Below, one piece after another: positions 8,601 through 17,133 of a stretch of DNA of 64,000 nt (positions within the stretch are counted from its first letter, which is position 1; every line of letters begins with the position of its first letter). Source of the stretch: Erwinia sp. SLM-02 (lineage in GTDB: Bacteria > Pseudomonadota > Gammaproteobacteria > Enterobacterales > Enterobacteriaceae); NCBI RefSeq assembly GCF_037450285.1, contig NZ_JAQISN010000001.1, forward strand, positions 806,001 through 870,000, read 5' to 3'. A program made the position numbers and the translations under genes. Below the pieces are notes generated by a model. It worked only from the letters and a program-made list of their open reading frames with translations, had not been told where the DNA came from and ran no database searches.

Positions 8601-9011
8601 GTGTATGACTCACCGTCGCTGTCGTCATTCAGCAACGGGGTATACAGCACGCCGCAGTATTTTGCGTTTGGCAAAGGTGCGGGAGTATTTGGTGAGGCGG
8701 GACCGGAAGCAATTATGCCGCTGACTCGCGGTGCGGATGGCTCCCTTGGCGTTCGTGCGATTGGCCGGCAGTCGGCTGCGGTTGATGCTGCAGCGAAGCA
8801 GATTGAATCTCAGCCAAGAATGGCGGTGTCGATTGATGCACGCAGTACGTTCACAGGTAAGCCTGATGACGCGACACTTCTGGCGATCGACAAGCGTAAT
8901 GAAGTAATGGCTAAACGCATTGTCGACAGTCTGACAGCAGAGGTCATCAAACCTCAGAAAGGTTTCGGCAGGGCCATTTACAGCAATCTTCAGTCCAAAA
9001 AACCTAATTAA
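5661..9011 (+). CDS. Tail tape measure protein H-like
   Basis: 1116 aa, the longest tail gene, in the H position. It has the expected layout: an N-terminal tape-measure domain (SLSARIKLATTD, then AQKGLMAISQQTGSAFADNA and GQDFNSVAQSGQRIMKALAEG), long helical stretches, hydrophobic segments near residues ~290-305 and ~425-450, charged coiled coil (~680-860) and a Gly-rich C-terminal part (SFGGGGGLFGGLLGG). The C-terminal GVFGEAGPEAIMPLTRG motif is a hallmark of lambda-type tape measures. The protein sets tail length and leaves the tail during DNA entry. The first half is more AT-rich than the second half, suggesting a mosaic join around 7700. Confidence 0.92.
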   Translation: MSDLRELIIKISANSQSFQSELQRASRMGQDYNRIMQNGSRQASISARESQRAISSVADQLNETRSMALMASGALAGAFATSNLIRLADSYNSLSARIKLATTDATDFSSAQKGLMAISQQTGSAFADNASLFSRASSSLREWGYGTQDILKLTDALANGLQVSGASAEETSSLIVQLSQALGRGVLRGQDFNSVAQSGQRIMKALAEGMGVAQKDLKAMADTGQLTTDRIVPALISQLDKLKSEFNEMPNSVSAASTRIQNAFMEWVGGANQASGATATISGVMDTAAEHVDTIAIAAGALVAVGVARYFGNWTNSIKTNTGELLKNYQLQVNAASAQLNAAQMTQRKASANAESAVSAYNLARAEANVAKGTSASAFASQNLIQKRREMIAANAALVISNRAVAASQTVLNQTTSTWALLGKGVSGMLSIVGGVPGAVMLGVGAWYAVYQSQERARESAIQYANTIDQVKDNLKSMSQVQITENWGQANLSLDAQNYNIEKQKLAVAELSNQLYNAKLAAKGAAEGTWLYNDASEKSATFAARLAVEEGRLDQMLKKRQQTQDLITDITTAAINKTIEMTGAISSLADVYDRLNKVTHQTTLLSPPSFPGMALPELDDKQQAAVTRMERNRIRSGLKGIDLTRQEAQWDIEDQKLPPGWAQRYMSDAEKAFRQTEENKPKAKGPKGEVEKTEDVYKRLIKQQQEQIALASQNTELAKVKYQVTQGELASLEKAKKETLLQNAALIDQKNIAEQYQSFRDGLANTNEVARNRGNIDFLGAGMGDKARDRMKEMEDIRADFTQQQNELQRDFSRGQISGDLYKKQTEALKEALEERLEIQKEYYKKTDEQMSNWRGGVTDALLNYADQASDLSSVAASATSEILNNTTSSIASNMTSVLTGAQTFKEGMSGIFTSLGETVIQTMIQMATQALVTKAIMASFGGGGGLFGGLLGGLGSSASGAGAMGMSTSFTAYANAKGGVYDSPSLSSFSNGVYSTPQYFAFGKGAGVFGEAGPEAIMPLTRGADGSLGVRAIGRQSAAVDAAAKQIESQPRMAVSIDARSTFTGKPDDATLLAIDKRNEVMAKRIVDSLTAEVIKPQKGFGRAIYSNLQSKKPN

Positions 9012-9034
9012 ACGCCTGCCCGGAGGGACAGTTA

Positions 9035-9499
9035 ATGGCAGATATTCTCTACCCGGACAACATCCTGCCGATGCCACTCATGGACGGATATGGCTTTAAA
9101 CCGGTGTCTCCGCTTTTACGTACCGAAATGACATCTGGCCGTACCCGTCAGCGGCGTCTTTACACCTCGACGCCAACGCAGGTTACCGCCAAATGGATTT
9201 TCAAAACCGACGCCCTGGCTCAGGTTTTCGAAGCGTTTTTCCGGGATGCACTCAAGGACGGAATGTCGTGGTTTTACATCAAGCTTCAGACACCGATCGG
9301 GGTTAAAGCTTACAAAGCCAGATTCACCGATATCTATGAAGGTCCGACGCTGATAGCGCCTAAATACTGGCAGTACAGCGCCACACTTGAGTTATGGGAA
9401 CGTCCGTTGCCGCCTGTCGGGTGGGGTAATTACCCGGAGCTGCTTGCAGGCTCTTCAATCATCGATATCGCGATAAATCAGGAGTGGCCAAAGGCATGA
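9035..9499 (+). CDS. Minor tail protein (M-like position)
   Basis: 154 aa, preceded by CGGAGG. The sequence contains RTRQRRLYTSTPTQVTAKW and WQYSATLELWERPL, as seen in siphophage tail-tip proteins encoded just after the tape measure. By order it takes the place of lambda gpM, which helps form the tail-tip hub. Its stop overlaps the next start (ATGA). The specific M identity is positional, and the sequence family is an uncharacterised phage tail family. Confidence 0.65.
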   Translation: MADILYPDNILPMPLMDGYGFKPVSPLLRTEMTSGRTRQRRLYTSTPTQVTAKWIFKTDALAQVFEAFFRDALKDGMSWFYIKLQTPIGVKAYKARFTDIYEGPTLIAPKYWQYSATLELWERPLPPVGWGNYPELLAGSSIIDIAINQEWPKA

Positions 9500-9975
9500 C
9501 CATACTGGAAAGACTCTATGCCAGCAGCGGCTCTGAAGTCATTCATGACACAGTGCAGATTTCCGCCGGTGAGTCGAGCTACTGGCTTACCCGTGGCTGG
9601 GATGATGTCAGTGTCACGCTTGAGAACGGCGAAAAAGCCACGTTTGAAGGTTGTGCTGTGGATATTGCCTTACCTGCGCGTAATGCAGACGGCACGCAGG
9701 ACCTGAAGTTTGCCATCAGCAATATCGACGGTGTTGTGTCATCCGCGATAGACAGCATTCTGGATGAACTGAAGTCAGCGAAACTGACTTTCCGTCGGTA
9801 CATCTCAACGGACCTGTCAGCGCCCGCAGCTGCACCCTACACCCTTGAAATAAAATCCGGCACCTGGACGGCGACATCTGTTCAGCTCACCGCCGGTTAT
9901 ATGAACGTGCTCAAAACAGCATGGCCACGCTTCCGGTATAACCTCGCCGAACATCCGGGCCTGCGTTACATGTAA
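9496..9975 (+). CDS. DUF1833 family tail-tip protein (L-like)
   Basis: 159 aa from ATG 9496, which overlaps the upstream TGA; a GTG four codons earlier would extend it slightly. Features such as EVIHDTVQISAGESSYWLTRGWDD and TAGYMNVLKTAWPRFRYNLAEHPGLRYM fit the DUF1833 phage family, which occupies the lambda gpL position before the NlpC/P60-like K gene. It is probably part of the tail-tip hub. The call is by family resemblance and order. Confidence 0.75.
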   Translation: MTILERLYASSGSEVIHDTVQISAGESSYWLTRGWDDVSVTLENGEKATFEGCAVDIALPARNADGTQDLKFAISNIDGVVSSAIDSILDELKSAKLTFRRYISTDLSAPAAAPYTLEIKSGTWTATSVQLTAGYMNVLKTAWPRFRYNLAEHPGLRYM

Positions 9976-9986
9976 TGAGGTTTCTC

Positions 9987-10367
9987 ATGTTTGATCCTGA
10001 TAAATACCGTTCAGTCACCTGGCTAAAGGGCGGCAGAACTTACCCTGAACTTGACTGCTTCGGCATCATCAACGAGATACGCGACGATCTCGGGCTAGCG
10101 CGCTGGCCGGAGTTCTCCGGGGTGACAAAGGACTGTGGTGGCTTAAATCGTGAAGCGGTGAAGCTGATGAAATCGCTGATCCGCTGCGAACCCCGCGAAG
10201 GAGCTGGCGCGGCATGCTACACCGGTTCGGCGGTCACGCATGTTGGGATAGTCGTCAGCGTCGATGGCCAGCTTTATGTCGCCGAATGTAATCCGGGCAT
10301 GAATGTCACTTTCCTTCCTGTTGCGCGGTTCGTTCGTCGATTCAGCCGCGTGGAGTTCTGGCAATGA
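9987..10367 (+). CDS. NlpC/P60-like tail-tip protein (K-like)
   Basis: About 126 aa from ATG 9987, chosen for GAGG upstream; an in-frame ATG at 9975 overlaps the previous stop. It has a cysteine-peptidase pattern: YPELDCFGIINEIR around the nucleophile Cys, THVGIVVSVDGQLYVAECN around the catalytic His. NlpC/P60 domains in tail tips are thought to cut peptidoglycan cross-bridges during DNA injection or to process tail-tip proteins. It overlaps the J-like gene by 4 bases (ATGA). Confidence 0.78.
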   Translation: MFDPDKYRSVTWLKGGRTYPELDCFGIINEIRDDLGLARWPEFSGVTKDCGGLNREAVKLMKSLIRCEPREGAGAACYTGSAVTHVGIVVSVDGQLYVAECNPGMNVTFLPVARFVRRFSRVEFWQ

Positions 10368-13300
10368 CAATACGTGTTTATCCGTCCCGCCTGCCGGGAG
10401 AGCCGCTTGAGACACATCAACATGCGGCCTGCACGCTGCATGACTGGATGGTTAGCAATGTTCCTGGCTACAGCAATGACCGGGTACATCCGGTCAGCGT
10501 CGATGTGGATGGTGTTACGGTGCCGCCGGGGGAGTGGCCACTGTGTTACCTGCGCGTTGATTCTGATGTCAGGATTTACCCGACGCCTTACGGCACGGGG
10601 CTGGAAATAGCAGCATGGGTGGCCATCGGCGTTTCGGTTGCGTCTGCTGCATATTCAATCATCATGATGACCCAGATGGGTAAAATGGGAACATCACCGG
10701 GGAATGGCGATCAGCTGGACCTTGCCCCTGCGAAAGCCAACACCGCAAAGCTTGGCGATCCTGTTCGTGAGGTGCTGGGGCGCTGCCGCGTGTTTCCTGA
10801 TTACCTGTTACAGCCGATAAGCCGCTTCGATAAAGATGACCCACAGATTTACCGCACCGAAATGTTTCTGAGTGTCGGCGTCGGTAATTATGTCATCAAT
10901 CCGGGTGACATTAAGATCGGCAACACGCCAGTTAATTCCTTCGGTGAAGACACGTCTCTGACCATCTACGCGCCGGGTGCAGATGTCAGCGGGGACAGAA
11001 GGGCAGATAACTGGTTTAACTCAACGGAGGTGGGTGGAACAACCTCCGGCACTGCTGGCCTCGATCTGGCGTCCACAGGGCCGGATAACGTTAGCATCAG
11101 CGCGGATGCCGTGATTGTCTCCGGTAACAGTATTTCACTGATTGGACAGACGTCGGATGATGAAGACGAAGATGATGACACCTCAGTGCCGGAATCATGG
11201 ACAACCGGCACGCTGATAACCGTTATCGTGCCTGATTCTTTCACTGCTACTACTGCTGGTGGCCGCAACGTTATCTACGGGGATTTCACGGAATTAAATC
11301 CGCAGGTGGGAATGGCCGTCAGCCTGCAATGGGGGACGTATGACTATGATCTTTTCATCTCGTCATATGACCCTGGCACGCCAGCCGTTCCCGGCGTCGG
11401 AGGTTCTGCCGCCTCGTTAACGGCCAGCGCAGCGCCAGCAACATACGACTTCAGCACCTCGGCATTGTCATTCACCCTGAACTGGTCAGGCGCAAGCTAT
11501 GTTGTTGCCCTCAGTGCAAACTATCTGACGATGTCTGGCCTGACTGATGCCATTGACGACCAGCTTACTGGCTCAGGTCTGGTAGCGCGGGACGCAGGTG
11601 GCGTTCTGCAGATCGCTGAGAAATCCAGTCCGTACAGTGGTAGTTCGATTGGCACAACCGTGCTGCCGATCTCCCTGTTTGGTGATGATCCGGTGAATGT
11701 TGCTGGTGTTGCATCCAGTGGCGGCAATCCTGAGATTCTGCCGTCCATTACGCTGGCGTGGAACAGCGCCACTGGTACGGCGTTCTCAGGCATACCGGAC
11801 GGCACGCAGCGTATCGCTTTTGGCGCTAAAGGCGATCAGTTCCGCATTACTGATGTTGACGGCCTGACGCTAAGCGTTGAGCGGATGATTGAAGATATCA
11901 CCGGTAATCTGGTAGCAGATGCCATCTGGCCTGGATTCACTTCCAGAACGTTGCTTGATGCCAGCGTGACGGGTGTGAATGACGCATACGACTGGATGGG
12001 GCCGTTCCTGTGCTGTCCTGAGGGGGAAACTACCACGCAGATTGAGCTCAATTTTGTCTATCCGCAGGGGCTGGTGGATATCGGGAGCAAAGACGGAAAA
12101 ATTCACTGGCATGACGTTGAGATAACCATCCAGTACCGCCTTTCAGGCTCAACGGAGTGGGACTCAGTCAAAATCAAACACGGTAACGACACGGTCAATA
12201 TGATTGGTTACACCGAGGCAATCACCTTCCCGATTTCCGGAAATTACGAAGTCCGTGTTAAGCGCGACACACCTGTGTGGGGTGGCACTACGCGTGATTC
12301 CGTGCAGTGGCAGGCGATGAGGGCAAAGCTGCCGACGCGCCCATCACGGTACAACAATCTCACTACGATGGCGCTGACGGTGCGAACCGGTAATCGCCTG
12401 GCATCGCAGTCTGATCGGCGGGTTAATGCTGTGGTGACACGTCTTTATGACGGCCATTCATCGCGCAGCATTTCGGGGGCGTTTTATCACGTTGCGCGAA
12501 GCCTCGGTTATAACGATAACCAGATTGATATGGCCACCATTAACCAGCTTGAGGCAACGTACTGGACACCTCGCGGTGAGCGTTTTGACTATGAGGCTGC
12601 AAGCGACAGCACGTCAGCAAAAGATGTGTTCGACAAAATAGTCGAGGCAGGGATGGGGTATTTTCTGCTGTCAGATGGGCTTCTGTCGGCAGGCAGGGAG
12701 GGTATCAAAAACTGGACGGGGATGATCACGCCTCAGGAGACGGTAGGAGAGATGCAGACAGCATTTCGTGCGCCGTCAGACGATGATTATGACGGCGTGG
12801 ACGTCAAATACATCAACCCGGTGACCTGGGCTGAAGAAACTGTCCAGTGTCGTACAGTAGATAATCCGGTACCCCGTAAAACGGAGGATTATTCGCTGGA
12901 TATGGTGATGAGTGAGGATCGTGCGTATCGCATCGGCATGCGCCGTTTGATGAAACACCTGCACCAGCGCCGGACTTACACCGCAACAACAGAGCTGGAT
13001 GCGTGGTGTTATCAGTTCGGTGACCGGATTATCCTGGCTGACGACATCACGGATAAAACCACCAGTTGCCTGATTGACGCCATGCAGCATGACCAGCAGA
13101 AAATCACCCTGCAGGTCACTGAACCGCTGAACTGGTCCCATGCCAGCCCGAGATGCTGGATCAGATTTCAGGACGGAAGGGCGTCACGCCTGCTGACACC
13201 AACGAAGGTGGATGAATACACGCTCAGCGTTCCATACAGCGATGATCTGGACCCTGACAGCTGGCTGATGGATGACCCGGACATCGAATTACCCCGCCTG

Positions 13301-13450
13301 ATGTTCTGTGCTGGTGAACAGGCAGCAAGGCACGGAATTGCTACCGAAATAGCGCCAGACAGTGACGGCACATGCCAGCTTACCGCGCCGGAGTATAAAG
13401 ATATTTTCTATCAGTACGACGACGCCACGTATCCCGGCGATACCGTTTAA
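10364..13450 (+). CDS. Host-specificity / central tail fibre protein, J (TipJ)-like
   Basis: 1028 aa. The N-terminus (~1-75) is a small separate domain ending in a hydrophobic segment (AAWVAIGVSVASAAYSIIMM, ~82-101). It is followed by the tip-attachment region with LGDPVREVLGRCRVFPDYLLQP, typical of TipJ-type host specificity proteins. The middle contains beta-rich inserts and a run of acidic residues (SDDEDEDDD). The C-terminal third (PSRYNNLTTMALTVRTGNRL, then YFLLSDGLLSAGREG) is the conserved J core. It forms the central baseplate hub and positions receptor-binding proteins. It ends just before a terminator and the tailspike gene. Confidence 0.88.
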   Translation: MTIRVYPSRLPGEPLETHQHAACTLHDWMVSNVPGYSNDRVHPVSVDVDGVTVPPGEWPLCYLRVDSDVRIYPTPYGTGLEIAAWVAIGVSVASAAYSIIMMTQMGKMGTSPGNGDQLDLAPAKANTAKLGDPVREVLGRCRVFPDYLLQPISRFDKDDPQIYRTEMFLSVGVGNYVINPGDIKIGNTPVNSFGEDTSLTIYAPGADVSGDRRADNWFNSTEVGGTTSGTAGLDLASTGPDNVSISADAVIVSGNSISLIGQTSDDEDEDDDTSVPESWTTGTLITVIVPDSFTATTAGGRNVIYGDFTELNPQVGMAVSLQWGTYDYDLFISSYDPGTPAVPGVGGSAASLTASAAPATYDFSTSALSFTLNWSGASYVVALSANYLTMSGLTDAIDDQLTGSGLVARDAGGVLQIAEKSSPYSGSSIGTTVLPISLFGDDPVNVAGVASSGGNPEILPSITLAWNSATGTAFSGIPDGTQRIAFGAKGDQFRITDVDGLTLSVERMIEDITGNLVADAIWPGFTSRTLLDASVTGVNDAYDWMGPFLCCPEGETTTQIELNFVYPQGLVDIGSKDGKIHWHDVEITIQYRLSGSTEWDSVKIKHGNDTVNMIGYTEAITFPISGNYEVRVKRDTPVWGGTTRDSVQWQAMRAKLPTRPSRYNNLTTMALTVRTGNRLASQSDRRVNAVVTRLYDGHSSRSISGAFYHVARSLGYNDNQIDMATINQLEATYWTPRGERFDYEAASDSTSAKDVFDKIVEAGMGYFLLSDGLLSAGREGIKNWTGMITPQETVGEMQTAFRAPSDDDYDGVDVKYINPVTWAEETVQCRTVDNPVPRKTEDYSLDMVMSEDRAYRIGMRRLMKHLHQRRTYTATTELDAWCYQFGDRIILADDITDKTTSCLIDAMQHDQQKITLQVTEPLNWSHASPRCWIRFQDGRASRLLTPTKVDEYTLSVPYSDDLDPDSWLMDDPDIELPRLMFCAGEQAARHGIATEIAPDSDGTCQLTAPEYKDIFYQYDDATYPGDTV

Positions 13451-13468
13451 CCACATCAATTAACCTGC

Positions 13469-13492
13469 AACCCGCTCCGGCGGGTTTTTTTA
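13469..13492 (+). terminator. Intrinsic terminator after J-like gene
   Basis: AACCCGC - TCCG - GCGGGTT followed by a T run, 18 bases after the J-like stop and just upstream of the tailspike ribosome site. Confidence 0.75.
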
Positions 13493-13504
13493 TGGAGCCC
13501 GTAA

Positions 13505-15526
13505 ATGGCGACACCAATGAATAATACCGGGAATGCTCTGGGGTCAGTTGCCCCTGCCGACCTTCAGGACAATGCGCAGGTACTGGATGAACTGGTAAAC
13601 GGAGGCGCTGACAAAGTTACAGGGAGAACAGGTAAAGAGCTCAAATCATGGGCTGGCATGGAAAAAGAGAATGCCGGAATTATCGAAAGTACCCGACAGA
13701 ATCTTATTCCCCTCGGTCGTCAGTATATGTCACTGGCGGCTGCACAGGCTGATATTTCCAATATCGCGCTCAATTCAACTACGTACGTGCGTAGCACCGA
13801 CACTGCTGCACTTGCTATTGAGTACAGGAACGTTGATGGCAATCTGGTCGCTACTGGCCGGAAGATGCCTTCACAGCAGGCAGTTGATAAAGCGGCTAGC
13901 TCAGCACAGCAGGCCGGGCTGTCAGTGGAGAAAAAAATATTTGATGATGATGGCGTAGAGATAGTTCACGCGCTGGCTGATGCAGACGGAAAAGCCCCAC
14001 TGACAACTAACAAACTTGGTGCTGTCGGCATGGCCAGAGCAGAGATTGCATCACAAGGTGGCAACGATATTCCATGGGCAATAACCGATTCGAACCGCAT
14101 TCCTTATATCGCGGGCACACCGATGGGTGGTGTGTGTGTAGGCAATACAGAGATCGTTGAAATACCCGGGCCGCCTGGCATTGTTTTTTGTGATGCTAAT
14201 TACATCCCTATGGCCTGTACACCTGGCTTTGAAAGCGATCAGGACATTCCCGTATTAGGGGGTGGTAGCGTAGAACCTATCGTAGCAGAGAAGTTTCGTG
14301 CATATGACACTATGGGTGTTAGAAGCGAAGGGCAATCCCTGTCACTAGGTATAGGAGCACCCGCGAATGCCCCGCAGCCCATCAGTATCACACAACCTTA
14401 CGGTAATAAAGGGTTCAGCAACAACAACAACAGCGATACAACCGATACAGATGTGTATGTACCTCTTCATGAAAGCAGTTACCAGCCTTCAGAGGGAACC
14501 TGGCCGGCGGCAGAGACTCCCGTTACGGGGGCAACTAGTAAGCTGGTGTCCGAGATACAAGTGGAAACAGGTCTGGCGTGGGATCAGCAGGACAGCATAT
14601 ATATTGGATCTTCCCCCGGTACGGGAGGAAAGAGAATAATAGATCTGATTAAAGGAACCTCCGCTTATAATCGCATGATAGCCCATGTAACTAATAGCGT
14701 TCGCCTGTCTGCGCTAGAAGGAAAAAGCCATGCGGAACTCGCGGTTCTATGGCTGCAAGGGGAATCCGATTACAGCAGCGGAACAACCCGTGAAAAGTAT
14801 TTAGAGCTATACCTGCAATTCATTACAGACAACCTGTCAGACAAGAAGGCAATCACGGGCCAAAAATTTGACCCGATATTTATTAGTTACCAGTTGAGCA
14901 CACATCGTTCTTATAATCGCGCCACACCGGTTATCGCGCTCGCGCTCCGAGATGCCGCGCTAAGCGGGATAACTGAAATTGCTTTCCCTGCTTATATCGG
15001 ATCATATTGGGGTTCTTCAGATTGGGTTCACGGTACATCCGAAGATTACTATATGTTTTCACAGTATTTCGGCAGGATGATTTACAAAAAGCGGAAAGAT
15101 ATGATAGATGGAGTGACTGGAAAAATTCACCGTCTGGACGTTGTTGATGAGGTCAGGCAAGGAATGTTGAATACGCTATATTTTAATGTACCAGTACCTC
15201 CGCTGGTGTTCGACACATCATGGGTAACGCCCGCTGAAAACATGGGATTTCATGTTCGAAATAAAACTTCACTGTCTGTTGTGGACGTAATTTCGTCCGT
15301 AAATATTGTGGGCAGGGACAGGGTGAGGGTGGCTACCACCCGGCCACTGACTGACGACGAAGTTATTACATACGGTTGGGGAAAAGCAGGCGACCCACAA
15401 ACCAACGGCAGAGTATCGGGTCCTCGCGGTAATTTGAGGGATAGCGAAGGCGACCTTGCAGGTGAAAGCTATACAGACGGCGCTGGTGTGTTGCGCAAAC
15501 TCCATAACTGGTGTGTAATTTTTTAA
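13505..15526 (+). CDS. Tailspike with SGNH / sialate O-acetylesterase-type domain
   Basis: 673 aa. Residues ~1-130 are a phage-attachment head (ALGSVAPADLQDNAQVLDEL is the motif shared by enterobacterial tail fibres). Residues ~268-530 form an SGNH hydrolase fold: GVRSEGQSLSLG with nucleophile Ser278, WLQGESDY (GES 419-421), and SDWVH, giving the DxxH pair Asp506/His509. All catalytic blocks are therefore visible. The closest recognisable class is the carbohydrate-specific SASA esterases. It probably removes O-acetyl groups from capsule or exopolysaccharide during adsorption. It is followed by a lectin-like tail gene. GC and codon use drop compared with the tail-tip genes, as is normal for a receptor-binding module. 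Confidence 0.78.
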   Translation: MATPMNNTGNALGSVAPADLQDNAQVLDELVNGGADKVTGRTGKELKSWAGMEKENAGIIESTRQNLIPLGRQYMSLAAAQADISNIALNSTTYVRSTDTAALAIEYRNVDGNLVATGRKMPSQQAVDKAASSAQQAGLSVEKKIFDDDGVEIVHALADADGKAPLTTNKLGAVGMARAEIASQGGNDIPWAITDSNRIPYIAGTPMGGVCVGNTEIVEIPGPPGIVFCDANYIPMACTPGFESDQDIPVLGGGSVEPIVAEKFRAYDTMGVRSEGQSLSLGIGAPANAPQPISITQPYGNKGFSNNNNSDTTDTDVYVPLHESSYQPSEGTWPAAETPVTGATSKLVSEIQVETGLAWDQQDSIYIGSSPGTGGKRIIDLIKGTSAYNRMIAHVTNSVRLSALEGKSHAELAVLWLQGESDYSSGTTREKYLELYLQFITDNLSDKKAITGQKFDPIFISYQLSTHRSYNRATPVIALALRDAALSGITEIAFPAYIGSYWGSSDWVHGTSEDYYMFSQYFGRMIYKKRKDMIDGVTGKIHRLDVVDEVRQGMLNTLYFNVPVPPLVFDTSWVTPAENMGFHVRNKTSLSVVDVISSVNIVGRDRVRVATTRPLTDDEVITYGWGKAGDPQTNGRVSGPRGNLRDSEGDLAGESYTDGAGVLRKLHNWCVIF

Positions 15527-15537
15527 GGAAAATACCG

Positions 15538-16329
15538 ATGACTACGATTATTAGAAATAAAGACGTTGTTATTTCAAACCCTCAGCTAAAACCTATTTAC
15601 ACCCCGTTTAATGCTGAATCCGGGCTGTTGGCTGCGTGGCGATTTGGCGATGGAATGACTGATCTAAGCAACAATAATAATACCCTGACCCCAGTTGGTT
15701 CTCCCGGAACTGGTGAGTATTATATCAGTGGCGACAAAAATAACGGATTTTTAACTTCAGTACCTGATGGACTACAGCGCACCCTGATTGCGGTATGGCG
15801 AAACCACTCTACTACTGATGCATATGCGTATCCTGTGGGAAACCTTGCTCAGTCAGCGTCTACCCAGGGGATTGGTGTGGGACTGAGAAGTAACAGCAGT
15901 TCCTCTGCTAACCTTATTCGTGTTAGTGGTAGCGCTGGAGGAAGCTTAAGTTCAGGGGGGCTTCTTGCTAATGCTGATAGTCCAGCCGACGCCTATGCAA
16001 ACCGCAATAATTTCCGCTGGGCAGCATTTACTGTAAATGGGCCGGCAAACACGGCAAATCTCTATTTACCGAAATTAAGTGCTGCACTCATCCCGGCAAC
16101 TATCGCATCTGGTGCTAATCTGGCAACGCGTGATATCACTGAAGGTGGGGTAAGTAGCCTCTACAGGTTGATCGCCTTCCGAAACCCTGCAATACCAGCA
16201 TCTGTTGCAGGAAGCGATATTGATGTTGCAGAGGTGCTTATCTTTGACAGAGAACTGGACCTTGCCGCACTGCAAAGAACATATGCGCGCTCACAACAAT
16301 ATCTTTCAGGGTATGGCCAGAGCATTTAG
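15538..16329 (+). CDS. Lectin-like (LamG / concanavalin A-fold) tail protein
   Basis: 263 aa from ATG 15538, which has TAAGGA upstream; an earlier in-frame start lacks one. The pattern GLLAAWRFGDGMTDLSNNNN and VAEVLIFDRELDLAALQRTY is that of LamG/concanavalin A-like jelly-roll domains, where the LIFDREL strand is diagnostic. Such proteins serve as glycan-binding accessories on phage tails. It follows the esterase tailspike after 11 bases, so the two are likely co-expressed and could act together on one polysaccharide receptor. Confidence 0.65.
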   Translation: MTTIIRNKDVVISNPQLKPIYTPFNAESGLLAAWRFGDGMTDLSNNNNTLTPVGSPGTGEYYISGDKNNGFLTSVPDGLQRTLIAVWRNHSTTDAYAYPVGNLAQSASTQGIGVGLRSNSSSSANLIRVSGSAGGSLSSGGLLANADSPADAYANRNNFRWAAFTVNGPANTANLYLPKLSAALIPATIASGANLATRDITEGGVSSLYRLIAFRNPAIPASVAGSDIDVAEVLIFDRELDLAALQRTYARSQQYLSGYGQSI

Positions 16330-16440
16330 TAAGTCTGTCACGTGGATTACCGGGTCAGCTATAACTATATTTTCAGTCTCCTCAGCATCTTAAATGCCCT
16401 CCTCAATGATCTTCTTGATCCCTCCCCAGAATTGATAATA

Positions 16441-16456
16441 CTGTATGTATATACAG
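16441..16456 (+). promoter_or_regulatory. LexA (SOS) box
   Basis: CTGTATGTATATACAG is a perfect CTGT-N8-ACAG operator with an AT-only core apart from one G. It lies 24 bases upstream of the ATG at 16480, in the promoter region of the two-gene cassette, with a TTGATA hexamer (about 16433) just before it. DNA damage should therefore derepress this operon through RecA/LexA. Confidence 0.85.
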
Positions 16457-16479
16457 TTATCGTTTTACGGGAGGGCATC

Positions 16480-16719
16480 ATGCCCCGCTACTACGAAATC
16501 CCCATCGCATTCGAAAACAGCATCGTACATGAGCCCGGCGGCCGCCGAATCGTCCGCACAGCCGACTTTGTGCGTGAGCTGGCAGCGCTCAATCACCACT
16601 GGTCGCTGAAAGAGGCCAACCGCTGGATCGAGAATTACCAGCACGGCTTTAAAGATATCTCAACAGAGGAAGGTGAGCGTCGTACGTTCTTTTTCTTTAA
16701 CTCGAACAACGGGAGGTAA
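16480..16719 (+). CDS. SOS-controlled small prophage protein, unknown function
   Basis: 79 aa from ATG 16480 (GGGAGGG upstream); the frame extends further up but without a ribosome site. It is soluble, with a central helical part (VRELAALNHHWSLKEANRWIENY) and an aromatic end (RRTFFFFNSN). I recognise it as a protein commonly found in enterobacterial prophages next to a UmuD-like gene but know no function. It is the first gene behind a perfect LexA box and is coupled to the next gene (stop and start within 8 bases). Confidence 0.65.
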   Translation: MPRYYEIPIAFENSIVHEPGGRRIVRTADFVRELAALNHHWSLKEANRWIENYQHGFKDISTEEGERRTFFFFNSNNGR

Positions 16720-16724
16720 TGACC

Positions 16725-17048
16725 ATGGGCTTTCCATCACCAGCCAATGATTACATCGAGAAACGGCTTGACCTTAATGAACTATTGATTTCGCGCCCAT
16801 CGTCAACGCTGATCATTAATGACGTAGGTCGTGTGGTGATCGTTGATCGGTCGTTAAAGGCGGGTCAGGGCGATACGGTAGCTTTTGAGTTATTTGGAGA
16901 AGGGCAGATAGGAAAATTATCGGGTAGGGCGCTGATAACCGAGGATGGAGAAGCGATCGAGGGAGAGGCGCTCGACGAGGTAACGATTATAGGGCGAGTG
17001 ACTTACATCGCGCTTGAGATAACGCCGGAACATCGACCAACTATCTGA
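16725..17048 (+). CDS. UmuD'-like protein lacking S24 catalytic residues
   Basis: 107 aa from ATG 16725 (GGAGG at ideal spacing; a second ATG overlaps the upstream stop at 16719). The protein begins MGFPSPANDYIEKRLDLNELL, which corresponds to UmuD immediately after its self-cleavage site, i.e. to UmuD'. It continues VVIVDRSLKAGQGDTVAFE like the UmuD core. The stretch that should hold the catalytic Ser (GDSM) is deleted, and the Lys motif (EFTVKK) is not recognisable. It therefore cannot be a self-cleaving S24 peptidase. Phage P1 HumD is a known UmuD' homologue. This could partner with or interfere with Pol V, UmuD or LexA-like repressors. It is SOS-regulated by the upstream LexA box. Confidence 0.65.
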   Translation: MGFPSPANDYIEKRLDLNELLISRPSSTLIINDVGRVVIVDRSLKAGQGDTVAFELFGEGQIGKLSGRALITEDGEAIEGEALDEVTIIGRVTYIALEITPEHRPTI

Positions 17049-17133
17049 TTACAACCTAATGCTGCTCAGCTTGAAAATTCTACAAACAGGAATAATCTTA
17101 TATTAAGTATAAAAATGCAGGTGAGAGAAAGAA

